A stretch of DNA of 64,000 nucleotides from Cristatella mucedo (taxonomy: Eukaryota > Bryozoa > Phylactolaemata > Cristatellidae), in the NCBI GenBank assembly GCA_009760855.2, contig WPIO01000105.1, forward strand, positions 660,001 to 724,000, given 5' to 3'. Below are positions 14,101 to 25,459 of the stretch, in pieces. Every line of letters starts with the position of its first letter. Positions within the stretch are counted from its first letter, which is position 1. Made by a program: the position numbers and the translations under genes. The notes under the pieces are model-generated. The model was not told the DNA's origin. It made no database searches and saw only the letters and a list, made by a program, of their open reading frames with translations.

Positions 14101-15644
14101 AGCAGCCGGTCCAAAGCCAGTCACCACGTAAGCAACGACAGAAGCAGCAGCAGCAGCTCGGCAATCGGTCTCCATCCAGTGGACGACAAGCCCAGCAGTC
14201 CGCTCGAAGCCAGTCACCTCAGCAGGAGGGGCAGCGAGATAGATCCCCATCTGGTGGACTGAAGTCAGAGCAGTCAATCCAAAGCCAGTCACCACGCAAG
14301 CAACAACAGGAGCAACAGCAGCAGCAGCAGCTTGGCAATCGGTCTCCATCGAGTGGACGACAGTCACGGCAATCTGCTCGAAGTCAGTCACCTCAGCAGC
14401 AGGAGCAGTATCAGTTAACTTCTGGTTTATTGATGTCACTGCAGTCAGGCCAAAGCCAGTCTCAGTGTAACCCAGGTCTGAAGCAGCAGCAGCAGCTGCT
14501 GCAGAAGCAGCAGCAGGGACCTTGGTCACCATCCGGAGGACTGAAGTCGGAACAAGTGGTTCAGCAGCAACACGTTGAGGAGAAAGGCAGGGAGCCAAGC
14601 CTGCCATCAAAGAAAGAGGAGAAACAGCATGCTCCACTCACAAGTTCAAGCCAATCACAGCAGTATCAGCAGCTGCACAAGCAGCTGAAGCAGCAGCTGC
14701 AGCTGCAGCTGCAGCTGCAGCAGCACCAGCAGCAGCAGCACCAGCAGCAGCAGCACCAGCAGCAGCAGCACCAGCAGCAGCAGCAGCACCAGCAGCAGCA
14801 GCACCAGCAGCAGCAGCACCAGCAGCAGCAGCACCAGCAGCAGCAGCACCAGCAGGGGCCTTGGTCACCATCCGGAGGACTGAAGTCGGAACAAGTGGTT
14901 CAGCAGCAACATGTCGTGGAGAAAGGCAGGGAGCCAAGCCTGCCATCAAAGAAAGAGGAGAATCAGCATGCTCCACTCACAAGTGCAAGCCAATCACAGC
15001 AGTATCAGCAGCTGAAGCAGCAGCTGCAGCTGCAGCTGCAGCAGCACCAGCAGCAGCACCAGAAACCACAGAACTCTATAGCACTGCAGCCCCAGTTGCA
15101 GTGCACAAAAATGCAGCCTCTGGTCCTTACAGGGAATCACACTCCCGTGAAAGTGCCCAGGGACTTAAGTGTAGAGAGACAGGGCATGCATGGGGAGATG
15201 CTCGCTGAGGCTGCGGCTGCCATTAAAGCCGAGCAAGCGAGGCCTGGGATCGCTTCGGCCGTCAGCAGCTTCCCGGCCACCGGAGGTGTGCAGCAATACC
15301 GTAGGGAGTACAGCGAGACGGTTCGCCGGGAAATCCAGCTGCAGCCAGGCACTGCTGGGCCGGCAGCTGGTAAGGCCACTGTCTACAGCACCACCATCGA
15401 ACGCTACGAGGCTGAAACGACTACCATGCCTAGTCCCCTGCCCGGCGGTCTGCCTTGGCGCACGGTGGCGGACGCTGCCTCCAGATTCCGAAGCCCAAGC
15501 CCAAGCCCAAGCAGCGGCGGCCACGAGATGCGCAAGCAGGAGAAAGGGCGGCATACACTTGCCATCACCGAGACGGAGGCTAAGCAGGTTTCCCCACAAG
15601 CCACCGAGATCCTTGATGCTCGATCTGATCGGCCAAGACAGAAG
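8115..15644 (+). CDS. Giant exon of a Gln/Ser/Arg-rich RS-repeat protein (partial gene)
   Basis: One uninterrupted frame gives about 2,510 residues from the first in-frame ATG at 8115; a TAA sits directly upstream at 8100-8102. Residues 1-500 are Gln-rich with dispersed Ser/Pro. About 28 imperfect repeats follow, each with an RSPSSGRQSRQSARSQSP-type core, a poly-Gln linker and a GGLKSQQPGQSQSP-type segment. Next come a (QQQQH)n block and a duplicated GPWSPSGGLKSEQVVQQQH segment. The last 180 residues are non-repetitive and include RSPSPSPSS. The exon ends at CAGAAG/GTAAGG (GT at 15645, phase 0); unspliced, it would stop three codons later. RS-type repeats are typical of nuclear speckle and splicing-associated proteins such as SRRM2, but I cannot assign orthology. 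The true start is uncertain: a second frame is open from the acceptor at 7973 to 8103, so ATG 8115, an acceptor at 8129 or a frame disruption are all possible. Confidence 0.75.
9650..14400 (+). repeat. Coding minisatellite, about 28 units of about 165 bp
   Basis: The unit begins with a segment reading aatcggtctccatccagtgg and repeats at intervals of about 150-190 bp inside the giant exon. Units between about 12.5 and 14.4 kb are much closer to each other than those before 12 kb, suggesting recent homogenisation of the 3' part. A higher-order pattern alternates an 'hqltpsGLKS' unit with a 'rhrspsGGLKS' unit. Every length change has kept the reading frame open across 4.7 kb. Confidence 0.85.
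14516..15030 (+). repeat. About 170-bp direct duplication flanking a (CAGCAGCAGCAGCAC)n array
   Basis: The segment at about 14516-14700 recurs at about 14857-15030 with few changes (for example GTTGAGGAG against GTCGTGGAG). Between the two copies, 14722-14853 holds 15-bp units coding QQQQH. The arrangement looks like an in-frame segmental duplication inside the exon. Confidence 0.8.
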
Positions 15645-15670
15645 GTAAGGTGATATGAAGCAGCTGTGTG

Positions 15671-15673
<3 letters not shown>

Positions 15674-15737
<64 letters not shown>
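15674..15737. repeat. (CT)n microsatellite
   Basis: A pure CT dinucleotide run of about 64 bp starts about 30 bp inside the predicted intron after the giant exon's donor. A pyrimidine run this close to a donor is noticeable but may be incidental. Confidence 0.95.
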
Positions 15738-15738
<1 letters not shown>

Positions 15739-16221
15739 TCCTCTGCTCGCTTGCGGGCAGCACGTGGAGCGGCTGCCCCCCCAGTCACTGCTTCTGCCGA
15801 ATCGCTGCTTCGGCCCGAGCCAATTCGATTTTGCCAATTTGCCGCGATTCAGCAAGCTTGCCGATGGGCAGAGAGAGAGGAGGCAAAAGGCTGACGAGTT
15901 GTGTCTGTCAGTGGTCTGCTGAGAGCCAAATGAAAGGTGACCACCCTGAAACCTCTGCCAGCGATCAGGCTATGAATTGTCGTTGGTCGAGCTTTTCTGG
16001 CAGGACGCTTTCTTACATTGTCAATCGATGCAAGCGATCGGCCACAATGTCACATATGCATGCCACAATGGCATTAACACACCATGGTGGAGCCACAATA
16101 GCTTGATGGGGTTAGAACAAGTGCATAAAGGCAGAACCGAGGGCAGCATTATTGTGCAAGCCGCCAGCTAAGAAGAAATTTACAGGCACTTGCACAGTGA
16201 TCTAGATTTGCAGCTATGATA
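15738..16221. other. Intronic sequence, nothing recognised
   Basis: I see no gene or repeat between the CT run and the LINE copy that follows. If the giant exon and the RING exon belong together, this is intron. Confidence 0.4.
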
Positions 16222-17042
16222 AAATAATAATAATAAGATCAATAATGCACTTGATAAAGCACCCTCACAGAACTTAATCTCTTTCTAGATGCTTTACATT
16301 TGCTGCAAATGGAAACGTTATTGAACTGTGAGTGATATTATGTTTGATAATCAACATGAATAACAGGGTTAGAGGTGACCTGCACAGGGTCAGCATGCAA
16401 GTGTGGTTAGTGGCAACATGCACTGTGTCAGCACACATAAGTAAATGAAGGACGAATCACAGGGACCCTCTAAATGCTGTCCTAAATAACTGATTTTAAG
16501 TTCTTTTTAATATGGTCAAGTCAGGGGGTTTTCTGACACAAGTCGAGAGTGGGTTCCAAGTTTTGGGAGCATACAAACTACATGCACGGTCTCCAAAGGA
16601 TTTGAAATTAGTACGAGGTATAGGTAAACTGTTGGATTCCGAAACGCAAGTGGTATGCTGTTTGGCCTGGTGGGGCAGTAGATCTGAGAGATAGAATGGA
16701 GCCAAAGAGGGAAGTGATCTAAAGGTGAGCGACAAAACCTTGAAGTCGATCCGTTGCTTGACTGGTAGCCAGTGCAGGTCGGCGAGAAGTGGAGTAATGG
16801 GGCAACTGCAACGCTCACGACAGACAAGCCTAGCTGCAGAGTTTTGCACCAGATGTAAGCCCCTGATTAAGCCTAGCTGCAGAGTTTTGCACCAGCTGTA
16901 AGCCCCTGATTGCACCTGCCGGCAGGCCAGCAAGCAGTGACATCCATTCTGAGTTACAGAAGTCAAGACGGATGTCACAAATGCATGGACCAACTTAAGC
17001 CTGGTATCCTTATCTAAACAAGCGCAAATTTTAGACATCCAT
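16222..17042 (-). mobile_element. 5'-truncated LINE copy (CR1/L2-like)
   Basis: From the 3' end at 16222 the reverse strand shows the ATT tail, the terminal hairpin, the 3' UTR and the C-terminal portion of ORF2. Residues such as [24 protein letters not shown] and a preceding VQNSAARLVCRE block are typical of this class. It is broken by a 43-bp tandem duplication (16826-16868 copied at 16869-16911) that adds residues within the conserved block. The 5' end is truncated near 17042. It is not functional. Confidence 0.85.
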
Positions 17043-17139
17043 TAGAGCTTATATGGGGGAATTAGCCATCAAACATGCAGATGTGAATTGAAGCCTAGCA
17101 AAGGTATCGAGTTCTCAGGGAGAGCAACTCCATACAAAT

Positions 17140-18360
17140 AATAATAATAATCATCATAATCGTAATAGTGCATCTGATATAGCACCATCAGAGAAATCAA
17201 TCTCTTTCTAGGCACTTTACATTTGCTGCTAAGGAATTATTATTGAATGTTAGAATAAACATAAACAGCAAGAATAGTATACTCATTCTTGCTGTTTATC
17301 GAGTGAGGTACCACTGCATAGTGTAGGCATGCAAATTTGGGTAGGGGCAGCATGCACAGTGTCAGCAAGCATAAGCATATAAAGGATGACTCACTGGGAC
17401 CCACTAAATGCTGTGATGAATAGATGTGTTTTAGCTTCTTTTAAAATGTGAACAAATAAATAAACCCTAGCTGATTAAACAGCCCCTTTTTGTATAGCGA
17501 CAGAGGAGCCTTTAGGGCTATCACCACTGCTTGCAGTGGCGATAAAGGATCGCCCGCCACAGGAATCGAACCCACGACCTCGAGACCGAGGTCGTGAAAG
17601 CAACCACCTTACCGAGTGTGCCATCATGGCTCACCAAGTCATTAGCTGTCGTGATGCATGCAAGTCAGTAGTGACTTCCAGGCTAGCTGCAGAGTTTTGC
17701 ACCAGGTGTGAGTGCTTGAGTGCTCTGACCGGAAGGCCAACAAGCAGTCAGATACAGAAGTCAAAACAGGATGTCGCAAATGCACGGAGCAATTTAGATG
17801 TGGTATCACTGTCTAGACAAGCCCGAATCGTAGCAATGTTATGTAGCTGAAAGTAAGCAGACTTGATTGTGGAGCTGGTGTGGTAATCTAATGTCACTTT
17901 GGAACACGACGCCTAGATTCCATGCAGATTCAACAGCAGATATGGTGGCATAGCCGATTTTGGACGTCAGCCTTTCCAATTTTGGAATCACCTTATTTTC
18001 ACATAACTATTAAGTTGGTTTTATCACCATCTAACTTTTGATAGTTTGCTACCATCAATGCACAGATGTCATCAATATATGCAGCAAGGTAGTTGAAAAA
18101 ATTCGACGAGCTGAAGGGCTGGGAGGGATCAAAGCAATAGTACAACTGAGTATCATCCACATAGAAGTAGAAGCCTTGAGTGTGCTTGGCGATCACAGCG
18201 GCAAGAATGAGGGTATCAACCCCAAAAGGAATTAGACCAAGCAGAGTTCCTTGAGGTACCTCATATTTGAGAGGTTCCTCGGATGATCGTTTTCCATTCA
18301 CATCAATAATGAGTTTCCCACTGAGACAGGACCTGAACCATTGCAATGCTGTGCCAAATG
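17140..18360 (-). mobile_element. LINE copy interrupted by a SINE-B
   Basis: The 3' tail begins at about 17140. The 3' UTR and C-terminal region follow until about 17453, where SINE-B interrupts, and the LINE resumes near 17632. Residues from 18346 down to 17999 show the reverse transcriptase core: VPQGTLLGLIPF and FYVDDTQLYY. The catalytic motif reads YVDD here, where other copies have YADD. Several stops and frame changes make it a relic. Confidence 0.85.
17454..17631 (-). mobile_element. SINE-B copy nested in a LINE
   Basis: On the reverse strand the head reads GCCATGATGGCACACTCGGT, then AAGGTGGTTGC. Next come a perfect hairpin built on CACGACCTCG and CGAGGTCGTG, a box-B-like GGTTCGATTCC, and the hairpin-rich tail typical of the family. 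It ends in an AT-rich tail. It lies inside the LINE copy at 17140-18360, so it is the younger insertion. Confidence 0.85.
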
Positions 18361-20541
18361 TATCATTTTTATGCAGCCTTCAGTTGAAAGCTATGGGGAT
18401 CGGGCATTACTCCCTGGAGCTGCATAGTTTCATGCATGACTACAGGCTGTGTGCGATTTATGTCATTTTTTATGGTTCATGCCATTTCGATCACGGGTCA
18501 AATCAATTGGCTACCAATCACCTCGAAACAGTGCATAATTGCCTGCAAACTGTGTCAGTGTGGACATGCCTCAATCAAAGTGCTGTTGACCTAGCGTCAC
18601 TTTGCCTACATTCCTCGGAAGTATTGTTACTTTCTGAATGCCAGAAATAGTATTCCATAGTCTTTGGGCATGGCAGTTTGACTGCTGGCAGTATACGCCC
18701 AGCTGTGCGAACAAGCAATCGATGCAATCGAAACAAGTGAGTGAGGCTGGCCAAGCTGGGCATGGCCACCTCTGCAGTTGGTCAAATGACCAGTGATCCA
18801 CCGGCAAGTAAGACTGTTTGACTACTGGCCTGATACTGATTTGCCGGCAGGAGGCTGGCTAGGTTTGCTTAGAACAGTCGCATACCATTGAAACAGTGCA
18901 GTGGGCTGCCTCACTTGTCACGTGAGCAGCAGGTGGATTGTGATTGGGCATGGACAGAAAGCCCGGAGCATTGAGGCAGGAGGCTGAATGCAAGGTGTCC
19001 AAAGACAGCTCTGCAGATTTGAGCTACGACTGTTGCCCGGCACGGCAGCCCATGCCTGATGCGGCTTTTCCTACCGTCGCAGCCAGCTTTGAATAGCCGG
19101 CCTGAGGACTAATGACCCTTCCGGTCCTGGGCATGTCCTGTAGGCTGACCGTTGGTCTCTTGAGCTTGCCTTAGCACAGGGGTGAGGTTCTCACTCTTCA
19201 CAGCCCATCGCACGGTTTCGAGTTTTGTGCTGGGTGATCATTTATTATCCACTTCAAGCGGCCATGATAGCAGTTAAGGCTTTTTAACCAATATCCAACT
19301 GAGGTTGTTGAATAAGCTAACCACTTTATAGGCAGTGCCCAATCGAATTGGAAAGGAAGAATGCCTGACTGGCAGGCCGACCCGATCGCGAGTTGCCAAC
19401 AGCAATCATTGTGTTGGGTTTTGGCTGCAGACATGAACCTATCGTTGGCTACCATGCCCAGTAGCATGCCTTACCCGGATTGCCATTGGTAGGTAATAAA
19501 AGCAGTTCATAAGTTGACAGCTATTCGTATACATAAATATGCCCTTATATACCTTATATAGCTGACAGTCGATCTGCTCTCAAACCGCATCATTATCGGA
19601 TTATTTGGAATGCAATTGACATAAAAATGTACTATTATAGATATAAACCTATTTACTCAGCATTTTACCAAGATTCGTATCGAAAACCACTAAATTGAAA
19701 GCTACATTGAAAGCCGAGGTGTTACAGCCACGAAATGAAATGTATTTGAAGAAAAGTCGCAGAATCCCCACAGAAGAGAGCACTGGATCAGTAAACGAGT
19801 GCTTACGGGTTCGCTCCTGGGTCGAGCATACATATTTATCTGGGTTTAGTTTTGCGACATCCAGTAACTCTGAATGTTGCAGTATAGTATAATTATAATT
19901 GTATTTGCACGCGAACATCAGTGATCTAACAGTCTATCGAGTTTGCTGTTGTTGAGCTGACTAGTTAAATTACAATAAACTGATCAGACTCGAGGAAGAC
20001 ATTTTTGTTATGTTAGCAGGTCGAGCATGAGTGAATCTAGGCATCTTAGGCGGTCCATGGCACTATTAGGACTTTTTACCGGATGCAAGCTTTGAGATAA
20101 GGTCAGCAATGGTGTGCTTTAATTGAATACTGAGTTGCTGTTGCGATCGACTCTCTGATCTTATAATTTTTCTGGCCGATTCGCTAAAAAAAGACAAGCC
20201 TGACTACTGCAGGGATTGCCAAAGGCAACGATCATGCTGACCGACGAACATGCTGACCGAGGCAGAAAGAAAGAGACGCAAGATAATTAATAGTTCTTTA
20301 TCGATTGTTCGGCATGCAATGGGCATTGAATTTGGATTCCACACACAGTAGACTAGATTCGCACGTTTAGAGGAGCAAGTTATCTTCACACTCAGCAGGA
20401 GTTTCACCCTGCCAACTTGGAAGATGGTTGGTGCAATAATAGCCACACCGAGCCGTGCAAAATGTATCGGTGTTAATGTGAGAGTGCAAGTGATTAGCTT
20501 TTCTGTTAGACAAATTAAGGCAAGTCCAATGTTTTGAAGCC
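18361..20541. other. Probable intron, no gene seen
   Basis: About 2.2 kb of unique-looking sequence. No frame has splice-bounded coding potential and I see no transposon domain. Some short motifs recur (gtttgactgctggcag and gtttgactactggc near 18680 and 18825). Confidence 0.4.
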
Positions 20542-20680
20542 TTGGCTTGGCCCAATGCTAAGGTGCTAGCTTTTAGCAAACCGGTCACCGGTTCGAGCCC
20601 AGCTGCCTATGTAAAGTACCCGCATAGAGATTAAGTTCTCTTGGGGCATTGCAAGAATGAGCAGTTTAATATTTATTTAA
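20542..20680 (+). mobile_element. SINE-A copy, diverged
   Basis: A box-B-like CGGTTCGAGCCCAG is followed by a gagattaagttctcttgggg tail block and an AT-rich end. The head is degenerate (ccaatgctaaggtgctagc). Confidence 0.7.
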
Positions 20681-21544
20681 GTTTTGCAGTTATCCATTAA
20701 TTACGTATGCATAATCGACTTTGGAGCTTATTTGGTGATCTACGACCAGGCAATTTCAGAAGTTGGTACAGGTATATAGTCCACCAGCAGGCTACGGAAG
20801 ATAAGCTGGCCAAGTTTATTTAGAGGTTGAACTTTTCCAAAGGTTTGCTGTATTTTATATGTCAGTTTGTCTATCAATTTTAGACGATTGTCTGCTGTCA
20901 AATGCGCAAGCTAGTAGTATGAGCTACAAGGGAGTTAAGACGGAGTTTCTAAAAAACAGTTAGTGCATATTAGAATGTCACCCGGTGTTATCTTCGTAAC
21001 ACTGAAAGCCTAGGCTAGGCTTGGCAAGTACGTCGGCAGGAAATATTTCGCACGGGGGGTGGAGCAGAAAATGATCCGGTACGCATCCTTAAACATGCCT
21101 TACATGACAGACTTGGCACTGTGCCATTGAACGTTAGTATTTGCATACTCAAGTCTGTCAGGAGATACTACCTGTACGTCTCACTGTCTTGCAATAAGAA
21201 AGAAGTAGCAGAGAGCGATTGTACCAAAGTCAGTACAATTAGAAGTTTCATATGTGTACCTGTGGCTGCAGTGCCTCTGTGTATTGCTTTACTTTAAATT
21301 ATGACTTGATCTTATAGGATAGGCTTGATGTTTCGAAAGCAGTGTTTAGCCGGTCTGCCACTGCACGGTTAAGTGCCTTTGGCTGCAGGAGCAATAGGCT
21401 GAGTTAGTCAAAGTTGTACTCATCGAGTGTCTCAACTGCTTAATGAGGATCCTGATTATCGGATAACTGGAGCATGCTGCGACAGTACCAGAGGCTAGGT
21501 AAGATTTGCCGTGCTTAGTCAATCAGTGGTAAATCTATGGATGA
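20681..21544. other. Probable intron, no gene seen
   Basis: About 860 bp without coding potential or a repeat I recognise. Confidence 0.4.
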
Positions 21545-22365
21545 GTACTTTTAAACAATTGATCACGATGTCCTACTTGAACGGTTGAGAACAATGAAAG
21601 ATCTGGCAGACGAGGCACTGGCGTGGCTTAAATCTTACAAATCTGAACTTGTTAAATCCGTGTCGTGTGGGGGTCAGGTCTCACCCACGAGACTGGTCGC
21701 ATGTAGAGTCCCTCAGGGGCCAGTTCTCGGTCCCTTGCTTTTCTCCATTTATACTCAACCTCTGGAAAGAGGCCCGTGGAATAGGTCGCCACTCTTATGC
21801 TGACGATACTCAGCTGTATTTGTCGTTCAAACCATTGGAATCTGCTGCAGCAACTGATAAACTGCATGCTTGCCTTGCCGACATTCGATCCTGGATGTCA
21901 GAAAATTTCTTGAATCTATGTGACGATACAACTGAACTGCTGCACATGAGACACCCGAAGCGTGTGGCTAGATTAAAAGGCTTTGCTTTTTTAATACGTG
22001 ATGCTGCTGTGCGACCATCACCACGAGCTCAAAATTTAGGTGTCGTTTTCGACAGCCGCCTACATTTTAAAAGCTTCATTCAGATGACTGCTGGTTTGGT
22101 CTAGCGGTTAAGGTGCTCGCCCCGACCAAGGTCTGACTGAGGTCATGGGCTCGAGCCCCGAGGCATATGTGAAGCGCCTGAATAGAGATTAAGTTCTCTT
22201 GGGGCGCTATATAAATGAATTATTATTATTTTTCCACAGCTAGACATCACGTCCGATCACTATCTAAGATAAGGAGTTGTATTTCATTGGGCTTGCATTA
22301 AATCTAACTAGCTCATTAGTTCTGTCTCGGCTTGATTATTGTAATTCCCTTTTGGCTGGTCGACC
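21545..22365 (+). mobile_element. Second LINE subfamily, RT fragment split by SINE-A
   Basis: The plus strand begins with residues matching the RT palm region (DHDVLLERL, then VPQGPVLGPLLFSIYTQ), shifts frame, then shows YADDTQLYLSF and NLGVVFDSRLHFKSFI. It is interrupted at about 22090 by a SINE-A and resumes with LSRLDYCNSLLAG. It differs clearly in sequence from the main LINE family, so it is another lineage or a much older copy. It ends where the next LINE begins, near 22366. Confidence 0.8.
22090..22232 (+). mobile_element. SINE-A copy nested in a LINE
   Basis: This is the best-preserved forward copy: CTGGTTTGGTCTAGCGGTTA (box A), GGGCTCGAGCCCC (box B), then GAAGCGCCTGAATAGAGATT, AAGTTCTCTTGGGGCGCTAT and an attattatt tail. 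It interrupts LINE coding sequence, so it inserted after that LINE. Confidence 0.9.
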
Positions 22366-25345
22366 AATAGTATCGATCTGCTCGCCCTAACTGAAACTTG
22401 GCTAAAATCGATAAACTGCCCGATAAATAAGGACGCTACCCCTTCTGATTTCTTGTTCTTTCATACCCCTTAGATCAATCAAAACTGGAGGTGGAGTTGC
22501 TAGTATCGTTTGCTCGAAATTCAACTTTAAGCCATTTGCAGTACCCTCGAAGCAGTCTTTTGAATCAATTGTCTTGGTCTCATCCGAAAACAAGCTACCG
22601 ATAGTGGCAGTAGTCTATCGCCCACCAGGTACAAAATCCTCCTTTATCTCAGATTTCTCCGATCTCATTTCGATTCTGTGTGCAAGAAATCGATCCTTCC
22701 TCGTTATGGGTGGTTTCAACGTTCACTTTGATAACTTACCTGACGCTTTCAGCACCAAATTTTGTGCATTGACTGACTCGTTGTCTTTTGTGGCTCATGT
22801 GCATGGCTCTACTCACATCAAGGGTCAAACAATCGACCAGATTTTCTCATACAACTGCACTTTTTCATAACCAATTATTACCAAATCCTGCTTATCTGAC
22901 CACATGCAGATCTCATTCAATCTACAGTGTGTGCCCACCTCTTCCTCTAAAATAACCTGTGAATCGCAAAATCTCAAGACTCTCGACATCGATGCTGTCC
23001 GTGCGAAAATATCTGCTTCACCTCTGCAGCTCAGTCCTCCCTCCGATCTTTCATCATTGGTAGATAGCTACGACACGACACTAGCTGACACGCTCGACGA
23101 GTTTGCACCACTGACAAAGCGCACTGTGCCCCCCTGCCCAGACGGCCTATGGTTTACCTCGGACATGTAACCTGCCGGGTCTACTAATCGAAAGCTTAAA
23201 AAAGCATGCATAATATCGAGACTGATTGTCCATCGACAGACGTGAAGACTACTGTAGGTCGTACCGATCGATCCTAGCAAATGCCAATTAAAGCTTCTAT
23301 AGAAAAATATTTGAATCACAGATGCACAATCCAAAAATGCTGATGTCGACGATCAACCATCTCCTCAAGCGCTCCCAGATTAGCTCTTTACCTGATGATC
23401 CTGTTGATGATCTAGCCGATCGCTTCTCTCGATTATTTGTGCAGAAGATAGACAAGATCAGGGAATCCATCCCTGCGATGACAACATCCCCACTAGAATG
23501 CTGTTCCCCGATTCTTGGCTGCACCTCGATGTCTACATTTAAGCAGGTCACTAGTGATCTAGTCCTGAAGTTCGTATCTCAATCAAAGAAGACAACAAGT
23601 CCTCTGGACCCTATTCCCACTGTCCTGTTCATGCGTTACATTGATCTGCTGCTGCCAAGCATAACTAACATCATTAATATGTCATTAGCCTCAGGTCAAA
23701 TCCCAGCACCTTTCAAAAAAGCTGTAGTCAGACCACTTCTAAAAAAAAGTGACACTAGACCAAGAGAAATTAAGCAACTACCACCCAGTCTCCCTTGTAC
23801 CATTTCTATCAAAGACACTGGAACGGGTTGTGGCAGACCAGCTAAACTCATAGATCGAAACCTCACACCTTGCTAGTAAGTTCCAGTCTGGCTTTAGAGC
23901 TGATCACTCCACAGAGTCAGCATTGCTTAAGGTATACAACAACCTACTTAGGAATGCAGACATGAGTAGAGTGTCTCTGCTTGTTTTGCTCGATCTTTCG
24001 GCAGCTTTTGACACCATCGATCACAAAGTGCTTCTAGAGCGCCTCTCATCTCGCCTGGGCATCACTGGCACTGCTCTGCAGCGGTTCAAGTCCTATCTCA
24101 GTGGGAGACTCCAGAGTATTGACGTGAATGGAAAAAGATCATCTGAGGTACTTCTGAAATATGGGGTACCTCAGGGCTCCCTTCTAGGTCTGGTTCTTTT
24201 CACGGTTTATACTCTGCCTCTTGCTGATGTGATTGCCAAACACAATCTAGGCTTTCACTTCTATGCGGATGACACTCAGTTGTACCTTTGCTTTGATCCC
24301 TCCCAGCCTTCGAGCACCTCAAATTCTCTCAACTCGCTGCACGTGCTGATGACATCCTCACATGGATGAAAGCAAACTTTCTAAAACTAAACGATGATAA
24401 AAATAACTTACTAGTTATAGGCAAACCCAGTGAGATTCACAAATTGGAAAGGCTGAAGCTCATAATTGGCTCTGCCAGCATATCTCCTGTCGAATCAGCT
24501 CGAAATCTAGGTGTCATATTCCAAAGCGACCTCTCGTTAGACGACCATATCAGCTCCAGAGTAAAGTCTGCCTATTTTTAGGTTCATATCATTGCTAAAA
24601 TTTGGGTTCGTTTAGATAAGGATACCACGTCCAAGTTGGTCTATTCACTCGTGACATCCCGTCTCGACTTCTGCAACTCACTGCTTACTGGCCTACCAGC
24701 ATGTGCGATCAGGCGATTGCAGCTGGCTCAAAACTCTGCAGCTAGGCTTGTCTGTCGTGAGCCTTGTAGTTGGCCTATTACTCCCCTTCTCGCCGACCTG
24801 CACTGGCTACCAGTCAAGCAACGGATTGACTCCAAGGTTTTGTCGCTCACTTATAGGTCACTTCATTCTTTGGCTCCAGCCTATCTCTCAGATATACTTC
24901 CCCATCAGGCCAAGCACCGTACCACTCGCTTTTCGGAATCCAACAATCTACCAATACCTCGTACGAACCTGAAATCTTTTGGGGACCTAGCATTTAGTTC
25001 ATATGCTCCCAAAGCCTGGAACTCACTCCCGGCTTGGATCATGACACCCCCTGACTTAACAACATGTATAAAGAAATTAAAAACGCACCCAATTATGACA
25101 ACAATTAGTGGGTCCCTGTGATTTGCCCTTTACGTGCTTATGCGTGCTGACACTGTGCATGCTGCCACTAACCACACTTGCATGCTGACCCTGTGCATGT
25201 CACCCCTAACCGTGTTACTCTTGCTGTTTATCAAGTATTATACCGCTCACCATTCGATCGCTTTTCCTTTCCAGTAAATGTAAAACACCTAGAAAGAGAT
25301 TGAGTTATGTGCAGGTGCTTTGCCAAGTACATTATTATTATCATT
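22366..25345 (+). mobile_element. Longest LINE copy: endonuclease, RT, C-terminal region and 3' UTR (CR1/L2-like)
   Basis: Starting mid-endonuclease (LLALTETWL), it shows VVYRPPGTKSS and MGGFNVHFDN, where families usually have GDFN, so one acidic residue is changed. A linker follows (SSLPDDPVDDLADRF). The RT has VLLDLSAAFDTIDH, VPQGSLLG and FYADDTQLYL. The C-terminal region ([35 protein letters not shown]) leads to a 3' UTR, terminal hairpin and ATT repeats. Frameshifts and stops near 22468, 22870, 23170, 23875, 24367 and 24582 break it. It is inactive and 5'-truncated. The gene order and C-terminal blocks are those of CR1/L2/Jockey-type non-LTR elements; exact clade needs a tree. Confidence 0.9.
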
Positions 25346-25459
25346 ATTAAGAGATTTCTTTGCATAACCACAAACATAAATAATCATAATAATAATCATA
25401 ATCATAATTTGCATAATCACGATGGCGACCAAAGTGTGTCGTTTCTTTCGTTTCTGTAG

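Noticed and set aside
12487-14637. A reverse-strand open frame of 716 codons (and others at 9.8-12.5 kb) opposite the giant exon
   Set aside because: It is the complement of a CAG-rich coding repeat, whose composition avoids stops on the reverse strand. Its Ala/Val-rich repeat has no start context, splice sites or domain.
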